A stretch of DNA of 64,000 nucleotides from JACVRN01 sp036403815 (GTDB lineage Bacteria; Acidobacteriota; Blastocatellia; Pyrinomonadales; Pyrinomonadaceae). Where the stretch lies: NCBI GenBank assembly GCA_036403815.1, contig DASWQH010000031.1, forward strand, positions 248,001 through 312,000, read 5' to 3'. Both the position numbers and the translations under genes were made by a program. The notes beneath the pieces were generated by a model. It made no database searches, was not told the origin of the DNA, and was given only the letters and a program-made list of their open reading frames with translations. How positions within the stretch are numbered: position 1 is the first letter of the stretch; every line of letters starts with the position of its first letter. Below are positions 55,674-64,000 of this stretch, one piece after another.

Positions 55674-57416
55674 TCAGCTTGCAGCCAGCTCTTCCTCCAA
55701 AAGCTGCCGCTCGTAAAGGTCTGCATAGTGACCTCCGCGCGCCAGTAGCTCTTCGTGCGTGCCGCGTTCCACGATGCGCCCGTCGTCGAGCACGCAGATT
55801 AAATCTGCATGGCGCACAGTGGAAACCCTGTGCGAGACGATGAGGCTCGTCCTGTCGCGCATGACGCCGCGAAGCTGAGACAGAATCTTCTCTTCCGTAA
55901 AGGTATCGACGGAGGAGAGAGCATCGTCGAGTATGAGAATACGCGGCTGTCGCAGGACTGCGCGGGCAATCGCAGTGCGCTGCTTCTGGCCGCCGGAAAG
56001 CGTGATGCCGCGCTCGCCCACGAGTTGCTCATAGCCGTCTGGAAAATCTCGCACGTCGTCCGCCAATCCTGCGATCTCCGCCGCCCATTCGATTTCGGGG
56101 CGCGTCGCCTCTTCGACTCCGAAGGCTATGTTTTCGGCGAGCGTGTCGCTGAATAGAAAAGTCTCCTGCGGAACATAGCCTATGCTTGAGCGCAACTGCG
56201 CGAGCGGATAGTCACGCACCGAATGATTGTCAACGAAGACCGTCCCCGCAGGCGCTTCCAGCAAGCGCGAAATCAGATTCATCAGAGTTGATTTACCGCT
56301 TCCGGTGCGCCCCACGAAGGCAACCGTTTGACCCGCCTCAATCGTAAGATTGATGTCATAAAGCACGGCTTCGGCGTGCTCGTTATAGCGGAACGTAAGA
56401 TTGCGAAACTCTATACGGCCTTGAATCGGCGGCGCTTCAAGCACGCCCGGCTTGTCCGTAATTTCCGGCTCAATCGCCATAGTAGCGTTGATGCGCTTGA
56501 GGCTTGCAGTGCCGCGCTGGTAAAGATTGACGACGTAGCCGAGCGCTATCAGCGGCCATATCAGGCGCGTTAGATAAAGATTGAACTCCGTGAACTCTCC
56601 GACCGTCATCTGGCCGTTCACGGTCAACGGCACGCCTATCCAGATGATGAGCACAAAGCCCGTGCCGATTAGAAACTGCATCAGCGGCCTCATCACCGCA
56701 GAGATTCGCACCAGACTCAAATTGCGCTCGGCGTACTGGCGATTGAGCGAATCGAAAGCCTCAATCTCGGCTCCCTCTTGCGCATAGGCGCGCACCACAC
56801 GCACGCCCGTAAAGTTTTCCTGCGCGCGTGCAGAGATTTGCGCGAAGAAGTCCTGAATCTTCTCGAAGCGTATATGAACCTGCTGGCCGAAATATTTGAC
56901 CGTGAGAGATACGAGCGGCATAGTCACCAGCAGCAGCAGCGTGAGCCGCACGCTGATCATGAACATCAACGGCAGGACGATGAGCACGACGAAGACGGTT
57001 TGCAGCGTATACAGAATCATCGGCCCTGCGAGTTGGCGCACGGCTGAAAGGTCGTTGGTGGCACGCGCCATCAGGTCGCCCGTGCGATGCTCCTGAAAGA
57101 AGGCTAGCGGCTGGTTAACCAGATGACCGTAGAAATCCCTGCGCAGGTCATACTCGACGTGGCGCGACATGCCAATCAAAATTCTGCGCTGTAGAAAGAG
57201 GAACATGCCGCTAATCAGGCTGACTCCAAGGACGCTCAAGGCGTAACGTGTGAGCTTGCCCCATGTGACGCCCGCCTGTAGGTCATCAACTGCACGCCCT
57301 ATAATGTACGGAATCATCAGACCGAACATGACAGACCCAAGAATGCAGATGATTCCAATAACGAGCGATTTCTTATAAGGCCGAAAGTACCTGAAGAATT
57401 TACGTAAGTCGTTCAT
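55674..57416 (-). CDS. ABC exporter half-transporter with degenerate ATPase site (580 aa)
   Basis: A six-helix membrane domain is followed by the ATPase with Walker A GRTGSGKST and signature LSGGQ. Walker B reads ILILDDALSS, so the catalytic Glu is Asp. This is the pattern of the degenerate half in TM287/288-type heterodimers. ATG 57416 is preferred to an upstream start at 57452. First gene of the three-gene exporter operon. Confidence 0.88.
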   Translation of the reverse strand: MNDLRKFFRYFRPYKKSLVIGIICILGSVMFGLMIPYIIGRAVDDLQAGVTWGKLTRYALSVLGVSLISGMFLFLQRRILIGMSRHVEYDLRRDFYGHLVNQPLAFFQEHRTGDLMARATNDLSAVRQLAGPMILYTLQTVFVVLIVLPLMFMISVRLTLLLLVTMPLVSLTVKYFGQQVHIRFEKIQDFFAQISARAQENFTGVRVVRAYAQEGAEIEAFDSLNRQYAERNLSLVRISAVMRPLMQFLIGTGFVLIIWIGVPLTVNGQMTVGEFTEFNLYLTRLIWPLIALGYVVNLYQRGTASLKRINATMAIEPEITDKPGVLEAPPIQGRIEFRNLTFRYNEHAEAVLYDINLTIEAGQTVAFVGRTGSGKSTLMNLISRLLEAPAGTVFVDNHSVRDYPLAQLRSSIGYVPQETFLFSDTLAENIAFGVEEATRPEIEWAAEIAGLADDVRDFPDGYEQLVGERGITLSGGQKQRTAIARAVLRQPRILILDDALSSVDTFTEEKILSQLRGVMRDRTSLIVSHRVSTVRHADLICVLDDGRIVERGTHEELLARGGHYADLYERQLLEEELAAS

Positions 57417-57588
57417 AACCCGAACATCGGAGCAAAGAAGCCCCGCAAGCACTGCTTAAAGCAAAAAGGATGAAATCAAACGCTATCATGCGCGATTTTC
57501 ATCCCCGATGACAAATGCAGGAAGCCTGTTTTCTTCTATTCGGATTCTAAAAAAGAGAGCTTTGAGATAAGAGTATACGAAATGTTTT

Positions 57589-57747
57589 TAGCTCCGTAGG
57601 AGCTAGAGGTTTATAGTCAACAGATAATAAGCCAAACAAAAAGCTCCGTAGGAGCGACATGTAGATTCATTGAGAACATGCCGCTCCTACGGGGCTTGAT
57701 ATTTGATTGCCCCGATGAGCTATAAACATCCGGCTCCTACGGAGCTA
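57589..57747. repeat. nested palindrome cluster, GCTCCGTAGGAGC type
   Basis: Outer arms TAGCTCCGTAGGAGCTAGAG and CTATAAAC...GGCTCCTACGGAGCTA enclose an inner long hairpin (AGCTCCGTAGGAGCGACATGT with its near inverse about 30 bases on). It ends a few bases before the GGDEF gene's stop. The rest of 57417-57588 shows no gene and must hold the exporter promoter. Confidence 0.8.
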
Positions 57748-57751
57748 GAGC

Positions 57752-59455
57752 TTAAACGATGACAGAGGTTGGTTCCGGTTCAGGCTCGGCCTGTGCTTCT
57801 GGCGTTTCCGTGACTTGATCGTCAAAGTCGAACATGCTGTCGGTGAGGGTGGCTTCAATCTGCGGCGTGCAGATGCGGTTGCGCCCGGAATTCTTGGCGT
57901 TGTAGAGGGCGCGGTCGGCAGTCCCGACCAGCATGTCACGCGAAGTCGCATGCAGCGGATAGGTCGCTACGCCGAAAGAGGCCGTGATAAATCCTACGCC
58001 GGGGACTTCCGTGCGCTCTATACGCGCGCGTAGTCGCTCGGCCACGGCGACCGCGCCTTCGACTCCGGCCTGCGGCAGGATGACTGCGAACTCTTCGCCG
58101 CCGTATCGCGCCGCCGTGTCCACACCGCGCAGTTCTTCTCTGAGGCTTTCCGCCAACTGCCGCAGGGCTACATCGCCCGCTTCGTGGCCGAAAGTATCGT
58201 TCACCTTCTTGAAGTGATCAACGTCCAAAAGGATTAAAGAGACAGGCTGGCGCATACGCGTCGCTAAGTGCATATCGCGCTCAAGCTGCATTTCGAAGAA
58301 GCGACGATTGAAGCAGCCCGTCAGCCCGTCGGTCAAAGCCTGTTGCTGTGTTTGCGCGAAGAGCCGCGCGTGATTGACGGCCACGGTCACCTGATCCGCC
58401 ACTGTGCGAAGCAGCAGGATTTCCGTCTCCTGCCAGACGCGCGTCGAATCGTCCGAGCGCACCATCAACACGCCCATGAAGCGTTCCTGGTAGATGAGCG
58501 GCACGGCTGCGACCGGCTGTATGTTTTGAGACTGGCTGTCGCTATGCGCGCGTCCGTCGAGCACGTAATTCTTGAAGCGACCGGCGAGTCGCACGCTATA
58601 GGCTTCAAGGTCGCCCAGCAGCTCCGTCTCTTCAACAGAATTCTCGCCGCCCAGGCCGTCGCGGAAATAGCAGTTCGTGAGAGGTTCTTTACCCGTCTCG
58701 CCTAAGACGCGCAGCGCGCAGTCCTGAGCATTCAGAGCGCGCCCGACTTCGTTGACCGTGGTTTGCAGCACGCTGTCAAGCTCAAGCGAGTTACGTATGG
58801 CTGTGGCAATGCGGTTGACGGCGATCTCGCGCCCGGCCTGCTCCTGTAGAAGACGCGCCAGCTTCGTGGTCACGCTCACAGTCAGTTGCAGCGAAGTCGC
58901 CTTCGGCATGGAAGAGCGCACGGCACGGGAGAAGGCCGCCGCCTGGAAGGGACGCTCCGCAGTCACGCGCGCCATCAGATATTCGAGCGCCGAATAAACT
59001 ATGTCCGGCTCGAACGTCCAGATGACCTCGTCGCCGCCGGAGCCTTCCGCGCCGTCCTCATCCTGATTGTGTACGGATGCGAGCAGAGCAGAGAAACGCG
59101 TGTCCGCTATGACGACGAACCGCTCGCAATCCGTCTCGTGCTCATCGTTCCTTAAAAGCACAGGCTCGCGGTCTTTCTCGTTAGTGCATAGCGGCAGTTC
59201 GTTGAGCGCATCCTTTGCCCCTACGAAGAAGAAGGCACGATGCGCCGCACGCCCTATCTCGCGCACGCGCGCCAGATCGCGCAACGAACGCTCCTGTTTG
59301 AGCGACAGGCTCTCTATGACGAGCGCCGCCAGATTGTTCTCCAACACCACATCCTCGAAATAGCGATGCAGTTGCGCAATCGTCTGCTCGGCGCAACGGA
59401 CGGACATCAACTGCCGTGGGTGCTGTTGAAGTAGGGCGTGATAAAGAGTGTGCAT
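57752..59455 (-). CDS. GAF-GGDEF diguanylate cyclase (567 aa)
   Basis: An N-terminal region of about 200 residues is not recognised. A GAF domain follows (about 210-365), then GGDEF (about 375-535) with the active loop GGEEF and the inhibitory RxxD five residues before it (RGVD). It makes cyclic di-GMP from two GTP and should be product-inhibited. The LTDGLTGCFNRR motif marks the domain start. No EAL domain. ATG 59455 used; a later ATG at 59407 is possible. Confidence 0.9.
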   Translation of the reverse strand: MHTLYHALLQQHPRQLMSVRCAEQTIAQLHRYFEDVVLENNLAALVIESLSLKQERSLRDLARVREIGRAAHRAFFFVGAKDALNELPLCTNEKDREPVLLRNDEHETDCERFVVIADTRFSALLASVHNQDEDGAEGSGGDEVIWTFEPDIVYSALEYLMARVTAERPFQAAAFSRAVRSSMPKATSLQLTVSVTTKLARLLQEQAGREIAVNRIATAIRNSLELDSVLQTTVNEVGRALNAQDCALRVLGETGKEPLTNCYFRDGLGGENSVEETELLGDLEAYSVRLAGRFKNYVLDGRAHSDSQSQNIQPVAAVPLIYQERFMGVLMVRSDDSTRVWQETEILLLRTVADQVTVAVNHARLFAQTQQQALTDGLTGCFNRRFFEMQLERDMHLATRMRQPVSLILLDVDHFKKVNDTFGHEAGDVALRQLAESLREELRGVDTAARYGGEEFAVILPQAGVEGAVAVAERLRARIERTEVPGVGFITASFGVATYPLHATSRDMLVGTADRALYNAKNSGRNRICTPQIEATLTDSMFDFDDQVTETPEAQAEPEPEPTSVIV

Positions 59456-59619
59456 TGATAGCCGGAAGCGACTGGACGGATGAGCATTCGCCCATTCGCG
59501 AACAAAGGAAGCACGTGGCTGCTGAGAGTCAGCAGCGAGGACAAACGCATTTTCGCATGATTTAACATGGTTTGTCTAGAAAAAATTAGAAGCTGTGACA
59601 GGAGGCTGGAGTCTCGCGC

Positions 59620-60042
59620 TCAGGACAGGCGTAGGTAGGAGGTAACTGCTGTAGCGACAAGGTTTTGGGCTTCGTCTAGAACATCCACGGAGACCGTCAG
59701 GACGCGGCGTCCGGCACGGCGTACGGTGGCTAGGGCTGTAGCGCGGCCTTCAGTCAGGGGGCGCAGGTAGTGAATTGTGAGGTCAATCGTGGTCGTGGTC
59801 TCGTCCGGTTCGAGCAGCGTGAGGATGGCAAAAGCGGAGGCCGTGTCAATCAGGGAAGCGGTTGCGCCGCCATGCACGACCCCCAGATTCTGTTTTAACT
59901 CATCGCGCACGGCGAGGTGAAGCGTGGCCGTGCCGCGTTCTAATTCCCCGACTTCGATGCCTAAGAGATGTGCATAAGGGACGCGCTCGAACGCTTTATG
60001 TATGCGCAGTATCTGTTCCGTGGAAAGGCTGTTTGATGTCAT
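59620..60042 (-). CDS. PaaI-type hotdog thioesterase (140 aa)
   Basis: The motif NLGVVHGGATASLIDTASA is the PaaI/YigI hotdog signature, with a central helix then strands. It likely hydrolyses acyl- or aryl-CoA thioesters as a tetramer. Its ATG overlaps the stop of the UPF0145 gene by 4 bases, so the two are translationally coupled. Confidence 0.88.
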   Translation of the reverse strand: MTSNSLSTEQILRIHKAFERVPYAHLLGIEVGELERGTATLHLAVRDELKQNLGVVHGGATASLIDTASAFAILTLLEPDETTTTIDLTIHYLRPLTEGRATALATVRRAGRRVLTVSVDVLDEAQNLVATAVTSYLRLS

Positions 60043-60446
60043 GAACGATAACTGCCCTGCTCTGTAGGTTCGACTATGACGGCGGTTCCGTAGGCAAGCA
60101 CTTCCGTTACGCCCGCAGAGAGTTCCGTAGTGTCGTAACGAGCGCCGATGATGGCGTTTGCGCCAAGCTCCGTTGCGTGCTGAATCATGATGTCGAAAGC
60201 GTCCGCGCGCGTCTGCTCGCAGAGCTTCGTCCAGGGAGTGATATTGCCGCCGACCATAGATTGAAAGGCTGCGCCGATGTTGACGAAGAGGTTGCGCGAG
60301 CGCACGACGATGCCGCGCACGACGCCCAGGTTCTGCGTGACGCGAAAGCCTGAAAGCTCGAAGGCCGTGGTTACCATGTGGTGCGCTACAGAGTAACGCG
60401 GCGCGCTGACTTCATAAGGGGCACTGACCTGTCTCTCGTTATTCAT
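60039..60446 (-). CDS. UPF0145 (YbjQ/DUF74) protein (135 aa)
   Basis: The landmarks GVVRGIVVRSRN and ELGANAIIGARYDT match the YbjQ family, proposed to bind metal ions and form pentamers. Function otherwise unknown. Middle gene of a three-gene minus-strand group with the thioesterase and the alkyltransferase-like gene. Confidence 0.88.
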   Translation of the reverse strand: MNNERQVSAPYEVSAPRYSVAHHMVTTAFELSGFRVTQNLGVVRGIVVRSRNLFVNIGAAFQSMVGGNITPWTKLCEQTRADAFDIMIQHATELGANAIIGARYDTTELSAGVTEVLAYGTAVIVEPTEQGSYRS

Positions 60447-60473
60447 ACATTGTTCCTCCTGGGGAGAAGACGT

Positions 60474-60911
60474 TCAATCCGTAAAGAGACTTCCTTGCGC
60501 TTCCGCCTTGTTCTCCTCTTGCGCTTCATCCGGAATCCAACGGTAGTGCCCCAGATTGCAGCGGCCACGCGCATCGAACTCTACGTCTTCGGCTTCAAGC
60601 ATGCGCTGCTGTTTGTCCGGCGGCAGGACGATGCGGCCTGTGGAACAGGCACCCTGCGAGTTGATGACACGATGCCACGGCGTAGTCTCTTCATCTACTG
60701 CGTGCATAACGAAGCCGACCGTGCGCGGCGTGTAGCCTTCTCCCAGAATCTCTGCTATCTGCCCGTAGGTCATGACGCGCCCCGTGGGTATTCGCCGCAC
60801 AATCTCATAAACGCGCTCGCGATAGGCGGGCGTCTCTTCTACGGGTCGTGCTACGGCGTTAGAGGCTGCGCCCGGCGCGTCTTCTCTTGATCTGTTCTTG
60901 TGCTCTGCCAT
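60474..60911 (-). CDS. alkyltransferase-like DNA-binding protein (ATL, 145 aa)
   Basis: This is the MGMT DNA-binding fold with GRVMTYGQIAEILG and the base-flipping Arg in PRTVGF (R63). The usual active-site PCHRV reads PWHRV, with Trp at position 79. It therefore cannot accept alkyl groups and should act as an ATL, which marks O6-alkylguanine for nucleotide excision repair. The N-terminal 24 residues and acidic tail are extra. Confidence 0.92.
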   Translation of the reverse strand: MAEHKNRSREDAPGAASNAVARPVEETPAYRERVYEIVRRIPTGRVMTYGQIAEILGEGYTPRTVGFVMHAVDEETTPWHRVINSQGACSTGRIVLPPDKQQRMLEAEDVEFDARGRCNLGHYRWIPDEAQEENKAEAQGSLFTD

Positions 60912-61009
60912 CGCTTCTTGAATTTTCCTTCACGAGCGCGCCACCATGCGCGCCAGTCTTCTATGCCGTTTGCGCGTTCTGCCTGCGAAGCCGCAGGACG
61001 AAAACTGAG

Positions 61010-61150
61010 TCAAGTATTTGCAGCGTCACGCAAACACATCTCTGCCAGAAAACGTGTCATTAAATAATCGCTTCCGAGTTCTTCTATCAGCTCAGGGATA
61101 GAAAGCTCGGACATACGCGCTCGCAGCTCTTTGAACTCTTCGCGTAGCAT
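61010..61150 (-). CDS. small helical protein (46 aa)
   Basis: A short acidic/basic amphipathic helix protein (MLREEFKELRARMSELSI...). The frame is open further upstream, but ATG 61150 lies 5 bases after the stop of the preceding gene with GAAGAG before it, so a coupled small gene is plausible. No family known. Confidence 0.4.
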   Translation of the reverse strand: MLREEFKELRARMSELSIPELIEELGSDYLMTRFLAEMCLRDAANT

Positions 61151-61154
61151 CTCT

Positions 61155-61802
61155 TCAGTCCAGTGTGCGTAGCACTGCGCGCGCGGGCGCTCCGTCCCCT
61201 GTGCCGCTCGCAATCTTGAGCGGAAGACAGATTAATTCATAATCGCCCGCCGGAACTTTGCTCAGGTCAAGCCCCTCGACTATGACTATGTTTCTAGACA
61301 GAAGCTCTATGTGCGTTTCAAATCCATCGGACTTAAATTTTTCGACCGAGAGATAATCCATGCCGACGAGTAGGACGCCCGCTTGAGCCAGCACGCGTGC
61401 GGCATCCGGTTCGATATACGTGAAATCCTCTCGAAAGTTGCTTCGCGTCTCAGCCCAGAAACCGGAGTTTCGGGTTTTGAAAAGCAGGCGCGTTGCGCCA
61501 GTGAGATCGTGCCGCAACAACTCATCTATATCTATCGCGCGCACCTCATGCGGTATCTCTATGACGCGCGCGCGACCCATCAGAGCATCGAGCGGAAGAG
61601 CGTCAATCTTCGCAGCACCCGCTATGAAATGGGCTGGCGCGTCGATGTGCGTGGCCGTGTGCGCGCCGAAATTCAGGAGCGTGACGTTGGCCGCGTCGCC
61701 CGCCGAAAGCGCCGCCCATTGCTTGATCTCTATACCGGGATCGCCGGGATAGGTAGGCGTTACCCCGGCAGAAATCGGAACGGTGATGTCGTAGATTAGC
61801 AT
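61155..61802 (-). CDS. cyclase-family metal hydrolase, kynurenine-formamidase-like (215 aa)
   Basis: The motif HTATHIDAPAHF (His-x3-His-x-Asp) near residues 48-59 is the metal site of the KynB/cyclase family, with a YPGDP start. KynB removes formyl from N-formylkynurenine, but many relatives act on other substrates and no tryptophan genes are nearby. 215 residues, normal size. Confidence 0.82.
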   Translation of the reverse strand: MLIYDITVPISAGVTPTYPGDPGIEIKQWAALSAGDAANVTLLNFGAHTATHIDAPAHFIAGAAKIDALPLDALMGRARVIEIPHEVRAIDIDELLRHDLTGATRLLFKTRNSGFWAETRSNFREDFTYIEPDAARVLAQAGVLLVGMDYLSVEKFKSDGFETHIELLSRNIVIVEGLDLSKVPAGDYELICLPLKIASGTGDGAPARAVLRTLD

Positions 61803-61848
61803 TCGCCTTCAATATAATGTGTCGCGGGCGAAAGGTAAAAGGAAGAAG

Positions 61849-61916
61849 GGTGCCGGGTGCCGGGTGCCGGTGAAAACATGCTTCTGACCGGCACCGGCAC
61901 CTGAAACCCGGCCCCT
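61849..61916. repeat. heptad-word hairpin between divergent genes
   Basis: The left arm has ggtgccg three times (61849-61871); the right arm is cggcacc, ggcacc, tgaaacc, cggcccc. It stands between the divergent cyclase-family and mqnA genes, so a terminator role does not explain it. Confidence 0.7.
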
Positions 61917-62013
61917 GTTTTTGCCTTTCGCTTTGCTTGCGGTTAGCATCAGGCTATTAAGCGAAATTTTAATTGTAAGGATGGGGTAGAGGCTTATTAA
62001 CGAGAAGGGGAAT

Positions 62014-62820
62014 TTGAACTTCGCGCCGCGCATTGCTGCGTCAAGTTATCTGAACACAGCGCCGCTCATCTGGAGTTTTTTAGAGGGAAGCAGGCGTCAT
62101 GAAGCAGAGCTTTTGACGCACGAAGCGCCTGCGCGCTGTGCAGAATTGCTGGCGCGAGGCGAAGTGGATGCGGCGCTCGTGCCGGTCATCGAATATCAAC
62201 GCATACCTGAGATACTGGTCGTCCCCAGCGTCTGCGTCGGCTCGCGCTCGCGCGTGCGTAGCGTCGTGCTGGTGACGGAGAATCGGGAATTAAAGGACGT
62301 GCGCACTGTCGCGCTGGATACTTCATCGCGTACCTCTGTCGCCCTTATCCGCTTGATGTTCCGTGAGTTCATAGGCTTTGAGCCGGAATGGAAACAGGCA
62401 GAGCCTGATCTTCAGGCAATGCTGCGCGAAGCGGATGCGGCGTTGATTATAGGCGACCCTGCGATGACCTTTTCGCGCGAAACCCTGCGCGTCTATGATC
62501 TGGCAAGCCTCTGGCGAGAGCACACGGGGCTTGGATTTGTCTTCGCCATGTGGATGGCGCAAGGGCGAGCGGTCGAAAGAATAAAGGCAGTTGATTTTGC
62601 GCGGGCGCGTGATGAGGGGCTAGCGCATGTGGAAGAAATAGCGGCGCATTATGAAAAGAGGCTCAAGCTCTCGCTGGATGAGCTGCACACGTACCTGCTT
62701 GAAAATATCTGTTTTGAGCTTGATGAAGAGATGCTTGCAGGGCTGGAGCTTTTTTACCATCTAGCACACAGGCATGGTCTCATCCCTTCACGGAAACCTG
62801 TGAAATGGGTCGGGCAATGA
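62014..62820 (+). CDS. mqnA: chorismate dehydratase, futalosine pathway
   Basis: 268 residues of the MqnA/MqnD periplasmic-binding fold. The N-terminal AASSYLNTAPLIW and the GEVDAALVPVIEYQ stretch are family landmarks. It dehydrates chorismate to 3-enolpyruvoylbenzoate, the first futalosine-pathway step. TTG start with AAGGGGA just upstream. Followed by mqnC in the same direction. Confidence 0.92.
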   Translation: MNFAPRIAASSYLNTAPLIWSFLEGSRRHEAELLTHEAPARCAELLARGEVDAALVPVIEYQRIPEILVVPSVCVGSRSRVRSVVLVTENRELKDVRTVALDTSSRTSVALIRLMFREFIGFEPEWKQAEPDLQAMLREADAALIIGDPAMTFSRETLRVYDLASLWREHTGLGFVFAMWMAQGRAVERIKAVDFARARDEGLAHVEEIAAHYEKRLKLSLDELHTYLLENICFELDEEMLAGLELFYHLAHRHGLIPSRKPVKWVGQ

Positions 62821-62944
62821 AGGCGCTGGCTCAGCTTTTCGTACGGCAGCTATAGAGCAGAGCAAGGTGGAAGCTTACCCTTAACCTCATCGTGATGGAT
62901 ATTGTCTACTGTACGTTTGCCCGTAGCTCTGGGATAATAAGGGG

Positions 62945-63007
62945 CAGTCAGCCGACAGCTTTTTACTGGTTCAACTGCTGAAAGCTGGCCGCTGAGAGCT
63001 GAAAGCT
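62945..63007. repeat. heptad-word hairpin between mqnA and mqnC
   Basis: The right arm (gaaagct, ggccgct, gagagct, gaaagct) lies directly before the mqnC ATG. The left arm is shorter and less perfect (agtcagc, cgacagc). A weaker member of the heptad hairpin set. Confidence 0.5.
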
Positions 63008-63008
63008 T

Positions 63009-64000
63009 ATGAAAGATATTCAACCTATTCTTGACCGTGTGCTGGCAGGCGAGCGTCTCTCTACTTCCGATTGCACGTTGCTTCTTGAGTCAAATGATTT
63101 CGTGCGCATAGGATTGGCGGCGGACGAAGTACGCCAACGCCTGCACGCCGACAACATCGTCACCTACATCATTGACCGTAATATCAACTACACGAACGTC
63201 TGTAATGTCGTCTGCACCTTCTGCGCCTTTTATCGCCGACCGGGACATGAGGAGACTTATGTGCGCACGCTCGACGAGATTCGAGAGAAGATAGACGAGA
63301 CCATAGCTCTGGGCGGCACGGGCGTGTTGATGCAGGGCGGGCTTCATCCTGATTTCGGCATAGAGTGGTATGAAGACCTCCTGCGCACGCTTCATGCAGA
63401 GTATCCGAATTTTCAGCTCCACTGCTTTTCGCCGCCGGAGATTCATAATATTCACCTCATCAGTGGCCTTGATTACGAGACGATTATGGCTCGCTTGAAA
63501 GAGGCAGGGCTTTACAGTCTGCCGGGCGGCGGCGGGGAGATTCTGGACGACGAAGTGCGCAAGCGCGTCTCTACCAAATGCACTACCGATGAATGGCTCG
63601 GTGTCATGCGCGCGGTGCATCATGTGGGTTTGCGCTCGACGGCGACGATGATGTTCGGCATAGGCGATTCGGTCGTGCATCGCGTGCGCCACCTGGAGCG
63701 CATAAGAGACCTGCAAGACGAGACGGGCGGGTTCACGGCCTTCATTCCGTGGACGTTTCAGCGAGAGAACACAGCGCTTGGCCGCCGCATCCGAGAAGAG
63801 CCGACCGGCATTGACTACCTCAAGATGCTTTCGGTCTCGCGTCTCTTTCTGGACAACATAGAGAATTTCCAATCCTCATGGCTGACGCAAGGGCTTCGCC
63901 TGGGGCAGGTCGCGCTACGCTTCGGCGCAAACGACATGGGTTCGATTATGATCGAAGAGAACGTCGTCTCAGCCGCAGGCGCGCACAACTGCGCCGACGA
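63009..64000 (+). CDS. mqnC: cyclic dehypoxanthinyl futalosine synthase, 3' end off the window
   Basis: 330 residues are visible of about 370. The radical SAM site is C65, C69, C72 (CNVVCTFC), followed by CAFYRRPG and QGGLHPDFGIEWYEDLL, typical MqnC. SLPGGGGEILDD and a GAHNC end confirm it. It cyclises dehypoxanthine futalosine in menaquinone synthesis. ATG 63009 follows the hairpin. Confidence 0.95.
   Translation, partial: MKDIQPILDRVLAGERLSTSDCTLLLESNDFVRIGLAADEVRQRLHADNIVTYIIDRNINYTNVCNVVCTFCAFYRRPGHEETYVRTLDEIREKIDETIALGGTGVLMQGGLHPDFGIEWYEDLLRTLHAEYPNFQLHCFSPPEIHNIHLISGLDYETIMARLKEAGLYSLPGGGGEILDDEVRKRVSTKCTTDEWLGVMRAVHHVGLRSTATMMFGIGDSVVHRVRHLERIRDLQDETGGFTAFIPWTFQRENTALGRRIREEPTGIDYLKMLSVSRLFLDNIENFQSSWLTQGLRLGQVALRFGANDMGSIMIEENVVSAAGAHNCAD

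Noticed and set aside
63090..63872. 260-residue minus-strand frame
   Set aside because: Antisense shadow of mqnC, whose radical SAM motifs are unmistakable on the plus strand.

Overview
The window looks like a chromosomal segment of a diderm bacterium, most probably an Acidobacteriota member of the Blastocatellia/Pyrinomonadales type. That placement is an inference from gene content: an LptE-like lipoprotein and other signal-peptide proteins, the futalosine menaquinone genes mqnA and mqnC, an acyl-ornithine type carbamoyltransferase in the arginine operon, a bacterial deoxyhypusine-synthase-like protein, and many palindromic intergenic repeats. No rRNA, tRNA or CRISPR array was recognised.

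Region 1 (1 to about 18.2 kb) is an accessory, defence-like island, visibly more A+T rich than the rest. On the minus strand a tyrosine recombinase, a HEPN-domain protein, a class III adenylyl cyclase and a 1330-residue nuclease-STAND NTPase form a four-gene, same-direction cassette with gaps of 45 to 66 bases. A ParB-type HTH protein is divergent from it. Then come a decayed gene fragment, two small uncharacterised genes, a second and much larger (2172 residues) nuclease-STAND NTPase on the plus strand, and a radical SAM enzyme translationally coupled to a small partner protein. This is the best candidate for an undescribed conflict system.

Region 2 (18.7 to 26.1 kb) is the arginine operon argR-argG-X-argC-argD-argF'-argB, with a sigma70-like promoter overlapped by an array of TATGCA operator words. 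Two almost identical 140-base palindromic elements sit directly before the argD and argF' start codons. The carbamoyltransferase is of the N-acyl-ornithine type but has Thr at the residue that separates acetyl from succinyl specificity.

Region 3 (26.1 to 53.3 kb) is mostly housekeeping in recognisable conserved blocks: tilS-hpt-ftsH-folP, lptE-holA and rpsT, and phoH-ybeY-corC. It also carries a membrane-anchored patatin, an M1 aminopeptidase with HEAT repeats overlapping a deoxyhypusine-synthase-like gene, a YkgJ-type cysteine-cluster protein and several secreted proteins.

Region 4 (53.3 to 64.0 kb) holds an asymmetric heterodimeric ABC exporter, a GAF-GGDEF diguanylate cyclase, a thioesterase/UPF0145/alkyltransferase-like cluster, a kynurenine-formamidase-like hydrolase, and mqnA plus the 5' part of mqnC, which runs off the window.

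A window-wide feature is a set of intergenic hairpins whose arms are built from degenerate 7-base words (nine examples between 26 and 63 kb). Alongside them are three nested-palindrome clusters and three TGTAGGGGCAGGG-ended palindromic elements. Positions are from reading the sequence; short-site coordinates may be off by a base or two.
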